Notes: generated by a model from the letters alone, not told the origin. A DNA stretch of 64,000 nucleotides from Thioalkalivibrio sp. ALMg11 (GCF_000377905.1 NZ_KB898873.1:1-64000); one strand, 5' to 3'. Shown: positions 43,825-52,135, counted from the stretch's first letter. Made by a program: numbers and translations.

Positions 43825-44733
43825 TCAGCCGTTGGCCGGCGAGCTGACCGTGGTCAGCACCGCGGTTAGCAGCAGGACCAACGCCACCAGGGCGCCCTCC
43901 AGCGCGATGCTGCGCCGCAGACGCCGCGGTGCTCCCGCTTCGCCCCGCTCGAAGGCCGGCACCAGCCGCCACTTGTTCGCGGCCGCCAGCAGCAGGAGCA
44001 GTGCGACGATCAGCACCTTGCCGATCAGGAACTGGCCATAGCCGGTGGTCAACAACGGCGTGATGCCACCCAGCAACCACCAGGCGAGAACCAGCCCCGC
44101 CAGCACCAGCAGCCCGACCCCGATCATCGCGACCTGCCCAAAGCGAGCGAGGATGCGCGCGGCATCGGGACCCTCGGGTGGGTGCCCGGCCAGCCGGTAC
44201 AGCGGACCCAGCGACGCGACCCAGAAGGCGGCTGCCAGCAAATGCAGTATCAGCAAGCCGGCCAGCAGGGGGCGCGGCTCGTCCACCGTATGGCCCACCT
44301 GCACGAAGGCGAACATCACCAACAGCACCCCGGCCAGGCTCAGGCCATAGCCCACCCCCGGCAGACGCCGGGCATCCAACAGGATCGCCTGGACCAGTAG
44401 CAAGCCCGTCACCGCGAGAATCAATCGGGTGCCCTGCGCGCCCTCGAACACGATCCCCAGCAGCATGGGGTCCATCGCGGAGGCGATATTACCGCCCCCG
44501 AGATACCCGGCCTGCAACAGCCACTGCAGCATGGCCAGGGCGATTGCCACCCAGGCCGAGATCGCCCCTGTGCGGGCGAGCACCCGGCGATCCGGATCGG
44601 GCAGATCCGGAAACGCCAGGCGGAACAGCACCGCCCCGGTCGCCAGCAGGGCCCCGAGGTAGAACCCGGCCGTCACGAGGATCATCGCGACGGTCCAGGC
44701 CTCCACCCCGGCGAGTGCCGACATCCAAGCCAT
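43825..44733 (-). CDS. copD: Copper resistance protein D
   Basis: CopD is a polytopic inner-membrane protein thought to move copper into the cytoplasm or between compartments with CopC. The 302-aa product has eight predicted spans and the conserved His/Trp pattern of the CopD superfamily, including QVGHTVDEPRPLLAGLLILHLLAAAFWVASLGPLY and GQFLIGKVLIVALLLLLAAANKWRLVPAFERG. It follows copC by 3 bp, so the pair is one unit. Confidence 0.92.
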   Translation of the reverse strand: MAWMSALAGVEAWTVAMILVTAGFYLGALLATGAVLFRLAFPDLPDPDRRVLARTGAISAWVAIALAMLQWLLQAGYLGGGNIASAMDPMLLGIVFEGAQGTRLILAVTGLLLVQAILLDARRLPGVGYGLSLAGVLLVMFAFVQVGHTVDEPRPLLAGLLILHLLAAAFWVASLGPLYRLAGHPPEGPDAARILARFGQVAMIGVGLLVLAGLVLAWWLLGGITPLLTTGYGQFLIGKVLIVALLLLLAAANKWRLVPAFERGEAGAPRRLRRSIALEGALVALVLLLTAVLTTVSSPANG

Positions 44734-44736
44734 AGA

Positions 44737-45108
44737 TCAGTCCTCCACCGTGAAGCGGAAGCCATCGGACATCATGTGCCCGTCGCGTGCCAGACCGCGC
44801 CAGCGCACCTGATAGCTGCCGGCCGGAAGCGGCTCCGCAGGCTCCACAAAGTAGCGCTCGGTCGGCTCGCTGCCCGGCCGATTCGCCATGCTCACACGGC
44901 CGTTGGGGCCGGTCACGTCGAACTGGGTAATGCGCATCGCGCCATCGAACTCGATGCCGATCTCCTCCGGCGAGCCCTGCACGGTGGCGCCGTCCTTCGG
45001 CGTGCTGCCCAAATCGCCCTCATGGGCCAACAGCGGCATGGCCAGGGCCAGCAGCAGGGCCGCCACGGCGGCTCGGGTGGTGTTGTGGAGCGTGTTCTTG
45101 GTCTGCAT
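44737..45108 (-). CDS. copC: Periplasmic copper-binding protein CopC
   Basis: CopC is a small beta-barrel periplasmic copper carrier. The signal peptide ends LLALAMPLLA and the mature protein begins His-Glu, the free N-terminal His that binds Cu(II) in this family. The core includes STPKDGATVQGSPEEIGIEFDGAMRITQFDV, YQVRWRGLARDGHMMSDGFRFTVED, with a second His in DGHMMSDG. ATG 45108 has AGAGGAC upstream and gives 123 aa. Its neighbour copD and the copper oxidase upstream confirm the context. Confidence 0.92.
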   Translation of the reverse strand: MQTKNTLHNTTRAAVAALLLALAMPLLAHEGDLGSTPKDGATVQGSPEEIGIEFDGAMRITQFDVTGPNGRVSMANRPGSEPTERYFVEPAEPLPAGSYQVRWRGLARDGHMMSDGFRFTVED

Positions 45109-45174
45109 GTCGTGTCCTCTTGTCGTTTTGCTGTGTTGCAAATGTTTGTTGCGTTGAAACATGGGTTGGAAAAA

Positions 45175-45198
45175 CGGAGGGCCCAACTGGGCCCTCCG
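45175..45198 (-). terminator. Rho-independent terminator after the multicopper oxidase gene
   Basis: CGGAGGGCCC-AGTT-GGGCCCTCCG is a perfect 10-bp stem with TTTTTCC after it on the minus strand. It closes the CopL-TolC-oxidase transcript and leaves copC-copD as a separate unit about 67 bp further on. Confidence 0.9.
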
Positions 45199-45217
45199 GC
45201 CGGTTCCATACCCGCGA

Positions 45218-46627
45218 CTAGTGGTCGTGGCCTCCATGCCCCCCGTGACCGCCATGGCCACCATGGCCGTTCGTTTCACGGCTCGGGGTCGGCAGCGCGT
45301 CCGAGCCCTCGCCGGCGAGCTTGCCGCGGCGCACCGGGTTGCCGAAGTCGGGGTCATCGCTGACCATCCAGGCGACCTCGCCATCCGGGTGCCAGTACCA
45401 ACCGGGGTCGCGGAAGTCGCCCGGCTCCAGGTCATCGCGGACCTTGATCAGGGTGAACATCCCGCCCATGCCGATGCTGCCGAACGGGCCCTGACCCATG
45501 GCCATCGCCAGGGTGTTCTCCGGGCCGGTCATGTGACCGCCGTCGGTGTGCTCCTGGTGGTCGGCCATGCCGTGCTCGCCCATCGCCATATAGCCGGGGA
45601 GGATCGAGCGGATCTCTTCCTCGATACCGGACTGATCCACACCCAGTGGGTTGGCAATGCCGTGCCCCATCGGGTTCATGGTGTGGTGCGACATGTGGCA
45701 GTGGAACGCCCAGTCACCCGGTGGCGCAACGAACTCGACATCGCGCGTCTGCCCGACCGCCACAATCTCGGTGGTCTCCTTGCGCCACTGGTTGCGTGGC
45801 CAGCGACCGCCATCGGAGCCGGTCACCTCGAACGACACCCCGTGCACATGCATCGGGTGGTTCCACATCGACAGGTTGCCCATGCGGATACGCACCCGCT
45901 CGCCGGTCTTCGCCACCAGCGAGTCGATGGCCGGGAACACCTTGGAATTCATCGACCACAGATCGAAGTCCACCATGATCGACGGATCCGGGGTGCGGGT
46001 ACCGGGATGCAGTCCCCAGTTGTGCAACAGGATCGCGTAGTCGCGGTCCACCGGCTCGATCTCGCCATCCCTCGGGTGGATGATGAACATGCCCATCATC
46101 CCCATCGCCATCTGCACCATCTCGTCGGCATGCGGGTGGTACATGTGCGTGCCATGCTGGTTCAGCTCGAACTCGTAGACGAAGGTCTCGCCCGGGTGGA
46201 TCGGCGGCTGGGTCACTCCCTTCACACCATCCATGCCCGAGGGCAGGTGGATGCCGTGCCAGTGCACCGAGGTGTACTCGGGCAGCCGGTTGGTCACGTA
46301 GATGCGGACACGATCGCCCTCCACCGCCTCGATGGTCGGCCCGGGCGTGGTGCCGTTATAGCCCCAGCACTTGGCCACCGAACCGGGCGCGAACTCGTGC
46401 TCGATCTCCTCGGCCACCAGGTGAAACTCCTTCACCCCGTCGTTCATCTGGTACGGCAGCGTCCAGCCATTGGGCGTATGCACCGGCATGTAGCCCTGCT
46501 CGGTACGATCGCCGGGGGTGTGGTCGCCCTGGTTGTGGTGCTCGTGACCCGTTTCGGCCATCACCCGCGTCAGGGTGGTTGCCGGCAGCAGGGCGCTGGC
46601 GGCAATCAGAAAGTTACGGCGTTTCAT
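45218..46627 (-). CDS. Periplasmic multicopper oxidase (CopA/CueO-like)
   Basis: This is a three-domain blue copper oxidase, probably oxidising Cu(I) in the periplasm. The N-terminus MKRRNFLIAASALLPA is a twin-arginine-type signal. Type 2/3 copper ligands appear as HWHG (His122, His124), HPH (164, 166), NHPMHVHG (257-262) and HCHMSHH (309-315), with type 1 Cys310 and Met320. The C-terminus is a Gly-Gly-His repeat (GGHGGHGGHGGHDH). The 469-aa length is typical of compact family members. ATG 46627 overlaps the stop of the TolC-like gene (TGATG), so the two are coupled. The exact subfamily is not certain. Confidence 0.9.
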   Translation of the reverse strand: MKRRNFLIAASALLPATTLTRVMAETGHEHHNQGDHTPGDRTEQGYMPVHTPNGWTLPYQMNDGVKEFHLVAEEIEHEFAPGSVAKCWGYNGTTPGPTIEAVEGDRVRIYVTNRLPEYTSVHWHGIHLPSGMDGVKGVTQPPIHPGETFVYEFELNQHGTHMYHPHADEMVQMAMGMMGMFIIHPRDGEIEPVDRDYAILLHNWGLHPGTRTPDPSIMVDFDLWSMNSKVFPAIDSLVAKTGERVRIRMGNLSMWNHPMHVHGVSFEVTGSDGGRWPRNQWRKETTEIVAVGQTRDVEFVAPPGDWAFHCHMSHHTMNPMGHGIANPLGVDQSGIEEEIRSILPGYMAMGEHGMADHQEHTDGGHMTGPENTLAMAMGQGPFGSIGMGGMFTLIKVRDDLEPGDFRDPGWYWHPDGEVAWMVSDDPDFGNPVRRGKLAGEGSDALPTPSRETNGHGGHGGHGGHGGHDH

Positions 46628-48459
46628 CAGTGATGCCCTCCATGCCCGTGGTTGGAATGATCGCGGTGATCCTGGCCCTGCTGACCGTGGTCATCGTGAT
46701 CCATGCCCTCGCCCTCGTGGCCCTCGTGGCCCTCGTGGCCCTCATGGCCCTCATGGTCCTCATGGTCCTCATGGCCCTCATGGCCCTCATGGCCCTCATG
46801 ACCTTCATGACCTTCATGACCTTCATGACCTTCATGACCTTCATGACCTTCGTGGCCTTCGTGACCTTCGTGACCTTCGTGGCCTTCGTGGCCTTCGTGG
46901 CCTTCGTGGCCTTCGTGGCCTTCGTGGCCTTCGTGGCCTTCGTGGCCTTCGTGGCCTTCGTCATGATCCATCCCGTCATGGGCCCCGTGATCCCCGTGGT
47001 CCATGCCGGAATGCCCTTCATCGCCACCGCCATGATCCATGGCACCGTGATCCATGGCACCGTGATCCATGGCACCGTGATCCATGGGCGCCGGGTCGTG
47101 CTCCAGCTGCGCGGTCTCGAACTTGCCGGCACTGCCCGGTTCGCCGCCCGGCAATTCACCGGCCACGGAATGCGCCAGCGCAGCACGCGCCTGCCAGTAG
47201 TCACCCAGGGCCGCGATCGCCTTCTGCCAGTCCGCCAGCTCCTCCTGCTTGATCGCGAGCAGGTCGAACACGTCGTCGAACATGAAGTTCACGCGTTCCT
47301 GGAGCCGCTCGGTCGCCAGCTCGCGGGCCGGCAGCAGATCGTCCTGCAGCACGCCGAAGCGAGTGCGGTGGTGGGTCAGACGCTCGAAGTGCTGGTGCAC
47401 ATCATTGGTAATCACCTGCACCAGCGACTCGCGCCGCGCCTCGCCGTCCGCCAGCCGTGCCTCGGCGCGGCCAATACCGGCCTGGTTCTGGTTGAAGATC
47501 GGCAGCGTGAACGAGATGCCTCCACCCCACAGGCGGGTCCCGTCACCCTCGCGCTCAAACTCCAACCCCGGCTCGATATCCCCCATCCAGCGGTAGCGCC
47601 GCACCAGGGCCACGCCCTCGGTCAGCCCATCCAGGGCATGATCCAGCGCGCGCAGATCCAGGCGCTGTTCCAGCGCCTGGTCCACCAGGGCCTGGCGCTC
47701 CTCGACCTCTGCCAGCGGCAGCGGCAGCTCTTTCGAAAGCTCCCAGTCATCGACCTCGCCAGGCAGCCCCATCAGATGCGCGAGGCGCAGCCGCGCCTCG
47801 CGCTCGCGCTGGCGGGCATCCTCGAGCTCCAAGCGCGCCTCGGCGGCGCGGATGCGCAGTTGCGCGCGCTGAAGATCCGACACGTTGCCGGCCTCATAAA
47901 AGCGTTCGCCCAGGCGGGCACCCAGGTCGGCCGCACGGGTCTCCAGACGCTGCACCTCCGCGCGCTGGCGCGCGGCCACCGCGTCATACCAGGCGCGCTC
48001 GGTATCGCTGGCCAGCGCGACCATCCCTTCGGCCAGTTGCAGACGGGTGGATTCCCAGTGCGACTGCGCCATCTCCTGGCGGGAGCTACGCATCAGCAGG
48101 CCGGAGATTCCCCAGGCCAGGCCGACGCCGTACTCGTTACCGCCACCACCCTCGGGGCGCATCACCGACAGCGACAGCGAAGGGTTGGAAAACTGGGAGG
48201 CCTCGACCACGTCGACCGCGGTCAGGTCCAGCTTGGCGTAGGCCTGCTGCATGCGCGGGTTGCGCCAGATGGCCTGGTGAACAGCCTCGTCGAGCGTCAG
48301 CTCGCCGGAGGGTCGGGGCATCTCCGACTCGGGCAGGTCGATCCCCTGCACCGAGACGTCCTCCGCCAGTTCGGACCGATCCAGCTCGGGCGCGGTAACC
48401 GCGCAACCGGCGAGGAACAGTACCGACACCACGGGGAGCAGCAATCGGGTTGCTCGCAT
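46627..48459 (-). CDS. TolC-family outer-membrane efflux lipoprotein with a giant His-rich C-terminal tail
   Basis: This is an outer-membrane channel protein of the OEP/CusC type with an added metal-binding tail. The signal peptide ends in the lipobox LAGC (Cys19). The OEP domain (about residues 50-450) has long heptad-rich helices, such as LASDTERAWYDAVAARQRAEV and LGERFYEAGNVSDLQRAQLRI. The last ~155 residues contain MDHGA repeats and 20-odd consecutive Glu-Gly-His units with further His-Asp-rich sequence. ATG 48459 has AAGGAG upstream; the length is 610 aa. It is coupled to the oxidase. No CusA/CusB-like RND pump or adaptor gene is nearby. The tail would lie in the periplasm by OEP topology, which is inference. 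Confidence 0.88.
   Translation of the reverse strand: MRATRLLLPVVSVLFLAGCAVTAPELDRSELAEDVSVQGIDLPESEMPRPSGELTLDEAVHQAIWRNPRMQQAYAKLDLTAVDVVEASQFSNPSLSLSVMRPEGGGGNEYGVGLAWGISGLLMRSSRQEMAQSHWESTRLQLAEGMVALASDTERAWYDAVAARQRAEVQRLETRAADLGARLGERFYEAGNVSDLQRAQLRIRAAEARLELEDARQREREARLRLAHLMGLPGEVDDWELSKELPLPLAEVEERQALVDQALEQRLDLRALDHALDGLTEGVALVRRYRWMGDIEPGLEFEREGDGTRLWGGGISFTLPIFNQNQAGIGRAEARLADGEARRESLVQVITNDVHQHFERLTHHRTRFGVLQDDLLPARELATERLQERVNFMFDDVFDLLAIKQEELADWQKAIAALGDYWQARAALAHSVAGELPGGEPGSAGKFETAQLEHDPAPMDHGAMDHGAMDHGAMDHGGGDEGHSGMDHGDHGAHDGMDHDEGHEGHEGHEGHEGHEGHEGHEGHEGHEGHEGHEGHEGHEGHEGHEGHEGHEGHEGHEGHEGHEDHEDHEGHEGHEGHEGHEGEGMDHDDHGQQGQDHRDHSNHGHGGHH
46711..46959. repeat. Tandem 9-bp repeat, 27 units, coding Glu-Gly-His
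   Basis: From 46711 the plus strand repeats gccctcgtg (3), gccctcatg (2), gtcctcatg (2), gccctcatg (3), accttcatg (5), accttcgtg, gccttcgtg, accttcgtg (2) and gccttcgtg (8); a degenerate 28th unit follows. The units read in the coding strand as His-Glu-Gly (or His-Glu-Asp for gtc). The clustering of synonymous variants into blocks indicates stepwise tandem expansion. All units keep the 3-base frame. Confidence 0.97.
47036..47080. repeat. Tandem 15-bp repeat, three units, coding MDHGA
   Basis: The plus strand repeats tccatggcaccgtga exactly three times, and a partial fourth unit begins at 47081. It encodes the Met-Asp-His-Gly-Ala motif at the base of the His-rich tail, between the OEP domain and the Glu-Gly-His array. 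Confidence 0.95.
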
Positions 48460-48474
48460 CGTGAAAATCTCCTT

Positions 48475-48496
48475 GATTCCGTACTCGATTCCGTAC
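48475..48496. promoter_or_regulatory. 10-bp direct repeat upstream of the TolC-like gene
   Basis: gattccgtac occurs twice (48475-48484 and 48487-48496) with a 2-bp spacer, so the period is 12 bp, immediately upstream of the ribosome site of the gene starting at 48459. It may be an operator or a chance repeat. It does not look like the known CopR box. Confidence 0.35.
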
Positions 48497-48589
48497 CGCG
48501 CGCGAAAGCACGACACGGGCATGCCGCCCGCTGCTGGGAATCCCCCAGACACACGGGCAGGAACCGGCCAAACGGCCGGCACTGCGGGA

Positions 48590-49060
48590 TCAGGAGAGGA
48601 TTGGAGGGCGGTGCAACGCGACCGCGGAAGGGCCGCTCTGGAAGGAATGCAGGCTTGCGCCCTGTGCGACCGTCGTCAGCACACTCATGCCGGTGATGGA
48701 CGGCATGCCCTGACAATGGCTGCAGGCGGCGCAGGCAGCCAGACAGGCCGCGTCCACGCAATCGACATGTACGAGCAGCTCGCTGGCCTGGGAGTGTCCC
48801 GATGAAGGAGCAGGGTCCGAACCATGCGGCGAACCGGCGTGGCCCGCCCGGTCGCCATGCGCATGGTGATGATGGGCAGCGTCGTGCCCGTGATCGTGGG
48901 CCTCGTGCTCGGCATCGCCCTTGGACTGGGCACCTTGCACCGTGTGCCCAGCGTGACCGTCTTCCATTCCCACAGCCGCCGCCAGCGCCGGCAGGCCGGC
49001 AATCGCCAGCACCAGCATCCAGCACAGCAGTCGGAAGAAGACTCGGTTCACGTCGGTCAC
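48590..49060 (-). CDS. His/Cys-rich secreted protein, CopL-like
   Basis: This is a small secreted protein with an N-terminal hydrophobic signal (FFRLLCWMLVLAIAGLPALAAA). A His/Asp-rich mid-region follows (about residues 35-85, with HDHGHDAAHHHHAHGD). Then comes a cluster of cysteines (CVDAACLAACAACSHCQGM, near residues 100-117) and an end reading ALHRPPILS. CopL proteins upstream of copA in Xanthomonas-type operons have this His-rich, Cys-rich secreted architecture and are needed for copper-induced expression. The match is architectural. Start choice is between GTG 49060 (156 aa) and GTG 49051. It is the first gene of the CopL-TolC-oxidase run, 130 bp before the TolC-like gene. Confidence 0.65.
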   Translation of the reverse strand: MTDVNRVFFRLLCWMLVLAIAGLPALAAAVGMEDGHAGHTVQGAQSKGDAEHEAHDHGHDAAHHHHAHGDRAGHAGSPHGSDPAPSSGHSQASELLVHVDCVDAACLAACAACSHCQGMPSITGMSVLTTVAQGASLHSFQSGPSAVALHRPPILS

Positions 49061-49173
49061 AACCTCGTTTCAGGGGGCGCCCGGCCCCCGGCAATCGGAC
49101 ATCAACCTACCACAAGCCACCGGGCCAGGCCTTTGGGGCCCACATCCTGGCCTCGACGCCACCTAATATCCCT

Positions 49174-49210
49174 TCATTGCGAGGCCCCGCAGGGGCCGTG
49201 GCAACCTCCC
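49174..49210. repeat. Half copy of a palindromic intergenic repeat downstream of pepN
   Basis: tcattgcgaggccccgcagg and the following ggccgtggcaacctccc match the left part of the element at 51967-52090, differing at only two or three positions. It sits between the end of pepN (49251) and the CopL-like gene start. With the copy at 51967 it flanks pepN in direct orientation. Confidence 0.85.
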
Positions 49211-49250
49211 AACGAAACCCCGACGCTCGATGAGCGAAAGCGTTCGCCTT

Positions 49251-51887
49251 CTACTCCGCCAAGGCACGCTCGACCACGTCGCGCAGATCGCGCGAAAGTT
49301 CGAGTGCGGTCAGGCGCTCGAGTTCCGCTCGCATCAATTCACTGCGCGCGGCGTCGACCTTGCGCCAGCGGGTCAGCGGCTGGGCCAGACGCGCGGCGGT
49401 CTGCGGGTTCATCGCGTCCAGCTTCTCGACGAAGCCGCCCATGCGACGATAGCCCTCACCGTCGTCCTGATGGAAGTGGCGTTCGTTGCGCGCCATGAAC
49501 GGCCCCAGCACCGCGCGCACGCGGTTCGGGTTGGTCCAGCGGAATCCTGGATGCTCCAGCAGAGCATCCAGGCGCTCGAAGCCTCCGGCGACCTGGCTGC
49601 CGGCCTGCAGGCCGAAGTACTTGTCCAGCACCAGCGGATCGTCGCGGTAGCGCTGTTCGAAGTCCGCCAGCAGCACCTGGCGCGCCTCGTGGTCCAGTTC
49701 GTTAACCGCGTTCAGCGCGCCCATGCGCATGGTCTGGCTGCGCGCCTTCTGGTACTGCGCCAGAGCCTCCGGCACCGCGGCCTGATCACGCGCGGCCACG
49801 CGCAGCGCCAGCAGGCGATTGCGCAACTGGCGCCGGCCCATGGCCTCGGCGGTGAACGCGCCATTGTCGACATCGTCCAGTTTCGGCTGGATCTGCTGCA
49901 TCGCCGCGGTCAGCGGCCCGTACAGGCGCTTCTCCAGGTCGTCGCGCTCGGCGCGCAGGCGCACCGGGTCCACGCGCTCGAACAGCTCGGCCAGTTCGCG
50001 GGTCGGCGGCAACTGCAGGATGGTCGCCAGCAGCACCGGCTCGATCGCCTCGTCACGCAACAGCGCCGCCAGCGCGTGCTCGATCGACGCCTCCAGCGCG
50101 GAGTCAGCAGCATCGTGTTCGATGCGGGAACGGATGGCGCGGCGAAACAGCGTCTGTGCAGCCTCCCAGCGGGCGAAGGCGTCGTCGTCATGCGCCAGCA
50201 GGTGGGACAGCTCGTCCACGCCCTGATTGGCATTCAGGATCACCGGGGCGGAGAAGCCGCGCAGCCAGGAGATCGCAGTCGGCGAGTCGGACAGCTCTTC
50301 GAAACGGAAGGTCTGCTCGCCCTCGTCTAGCTCCAGCACCCACTCGTCCTGCACCTCACCGCCCTTCTGGTGAGCCGTGATGCGCCGTCCTTCCGCATCC
50401 AGAAAGGCCACCCGCATCGGGATCACCACAGGCTCCTTGTGCTCCTGTCCGGGAGTGGACGGTGTCTCCTGCGTGAGCGTGATACGCGCCTGGCCACCGG
50501 GGCCGTCAAATGACGTCGCGGCCGTCACCCGCGGGGTGCCGGCCTGGGTGTACCAGCGCTTGAATGGCGTCAGATTGCGACCGCTGACCTCGGCCATCAC
50601 TGCAACAAAATCGTCGGTGGTTACCGCCTGGCCGTCGAAGCGTTTGAAGTAGACATCCAGCCCGTGGCGGAAGGTTTCGCGCCCGATCAGGGTGCGCAGC
50701 ATGCGGATCAACTCCGCGCCCTTTTCGTACACGGTCAGGGTGTAGAAATTGTTGATCTCGGCGTAGTGGTCCGGGCGCACCGGGTGCGCCAGCGGGCCGG
50801 CATCTTCCGGGAACTGGAAGGCGCGCAGCATGGCCACGTCGTCGATGCGCTTCACGCCGAACAGGGTGCAGTCGGTAGTGAACTCCTGGTCGCGGAAGAC
50901 CGTGAGTCCCTCCTTCAGCGACAGCTGGAACCAGTCGCGGCAGGTCACGCGGTTGCCCGACCAGTTGTGGAAGTACTCGTGCGCAATCACCGATTCGATG
51001 GCGACAAAGTCGTCGTCCGTGGCGGTATCGGGGCTGGCCAGCACGTACTTGGCGTTAAACAGGTTGAGCCCCTTGTTCTCCATCGCCCCCATGTTGAAGT
51101 CGTCCACTGCGACGATCATGTACACATCCAGATCGTATTCGCGGCCGAAGGCCTCTTCGTCATAGCGCATCGCGCGCTTCAGCGAGGCCAGCGCGTGGTC
51201 GCAGCGATCGGCGTTGTGCGCCTCCACGTACAGCTCCAGCGCCACCTCGCGCCCGGACATCGTGGTGAAGATTTCCCGCTGGCAGGCCAGATCCCCCGCG
51301 ACCAGCGCGAACAGGTACGACGGCTTGAGGAACGGGTCCTCCCACACAGCGTAATGGCGGCCACCGTCCAGCTCGCCGACCTCGACCCGGTTGCCGTTGG
51401 CCAGCAGCACCGGGTACTGCGCCCGATCCGCCTCCAGGCGCACGCGGTACGTGGTCAGAACATCCGGGCGATCGGGGAAGAACGTGATGCGGCGAAAGCC
51501 CTCCGGCTCGCACTGGGTGCAGAGGTTGCCGCTGGAGGCGTACAGCCCCTCGAGCTGCGTGTTCTGCTCCGGATGGCAGCGGCTGACGATCTTCAGCCGC
51601 GCGGCCTCTGGCAGGCCGTGCAGCAGCAGGCCCTCGGCGTCCTGTTCCAGCAAACCCTCGGCCGGCTTGGCGCCGTCCACCGTCAGCGAGACCAGCTCCA
51701 CGCCATCGCCATACAGGCGCAGCGGCGCATCCGGCTCCGCCGCCTCCGGGTTGCGCCGCACCGCCATGCGCGTCGTCACCTCAGTGGTCGCCGCCGCCAG
51801 ATCAAAGTCCAGCTCCAGGCTCTCCACCATAAATGCCGGCGGCTGATAGTCATTCAGATAAACCGCCAGAGGGCTCGCATCACGCAT
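49251..51887 (-). CDS. pepN: Aminopeptidase N (M1 family)
   Basis: PepN is the broad-specificity zinc aminopeptidase of cytoplasmic protein turnover. The exopeptidase motif GAMENKGLNLFN and the zinc site HEYFHNWSGNRVTCRDWFQLSLKEGLTVFRDQEF identify the bacterial PepN subfamily. ATG 51887 (MRDASPLAVYLNDYQPPAF) has GGAG six bases before it, so the length is 878 aa; a TTG four codons upstream is the alternative. It is flanked on both sides by copies of the same palindromic repeat. Confidence 0.96.
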   Translation of the reverse strand: MRDASPLAVYLNDYQPPAFMVESLELDFDLAAATTEVTTRMAVRRNPEAAEPDAPLRLYGDGVELVSLTVDGAKPAEGLLEQDAEGLLLHGLPEAARLKIVSRCHPEQNTQLEGLYASSGNLCTQCEPEGFRRITFFPDRPDVLTTYRVRLEADRAQYPVLLANGNRVEVGELDGGRHYAVWEDPFLKPSYLFALVAGDLACQREIFTTMSGREVALELYVEAHNADRCDHALASLKRAMRYDEEAFGREYDLDVYMIVAVDDFNMGAMENKGLNLFNAKYVLASPDTATDDDFVAIESVIAHEYFHNWSGNRVTCRDWFQLSLKEGLTVFRDQEFTTDCTLFGVKRIDDVAMLRAFQFPEDAGPLAHPVRPDHYAEINNFYTLTVYEKGAELIRMLRTLIGRETFRHGLDVYFKRFDGQAVTTDDFVAVMAEVSGRNLTPFKRWYTQAGTPRVTAATSFDGPGGQARITLTQETPSTPGQEHKEPVVIPMRVAFLDAEGRRITAHQKGGEVQDEWVLELDEGEQTFRFEELSDSPTAISWLRGFSAPVILNANQGVDELSHLLAHDDDAFARWEAAQTLFRRAIRSRIEHDAADSALEASIEHALAALLRDEAIEPVLLATILQLPPTRELAELFERVDPVRLRAERDDLEKRLYGPLTAAMQQIQPKLDDVDNGAFTAEAMGRRQLRNRLLALRVAARDQAAVPEALAQYQKARSQTMRMGALNAVNELDHEARQVLLADFEQRYRDDPLVLDKYFGLQAGSQVAGGFERLDALLEHPGFRWTNPNRVRAVLGPFMARNERHFHQDDGEGYRRMGGFVEKLDAMNPQTAARLAQPLTRWRKVDAARSELMRAELERLTALELSRDLRDVVERALAE

Positions 51888-51966
51888 TCCAAACTCCAAA
51901 TCATCAACAACTGTTCAACACGTATCACGCCCCGGCGGTCCATACCCGAAACCCGGACAAGGACCC

Positions 51967-52090
51967 CGTCATTGCGAGGCCCCGCAGGGGCCGCGGCAAC
52001 CCCCCATCCGCAACCCCCGCCGCCCGCTCCGTCCGGCGCAGGAGCCACCCCCAACAGATCGCCACGTCGCGGCGCGCCTCGCAATGACGG
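51967..52090. repeat. Palindromic intergenic element, 124 bp with 14-bp terminal inverted repeats
   Basis: The ends are ccgtcattgcgagg (51967-51980) and cctcgcaatgacgg (52077-52090), perfect inverted copies. Internally ggccgcggcaacc and gatcgccacgtcgcgg are partly complementary, so the element can fold into a long hairpin. This CGTCATTGCGAG family of repeats is widespread in bacterial intergenic DNA. It lies between the divergent pepN and tatD genes; no transposase is present. Confidence 0.85.
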
Positions 52091-52135
52091 AGCCAGGGTC
52101 TGGCGCCACGCCACCAATCCGTTAGCATACCGCGC

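Noticed and set aside
46579-48696. 705-codon plus-strand frame antisense to the His-rich TolC-like gene
   Set aside because: The 9-bp repeat keeps several frames open, and the Ala-Leu-Met-Val-Phe runs are mirror images of Glu-Gly-His codons. No start region with a ribosome site was seen.
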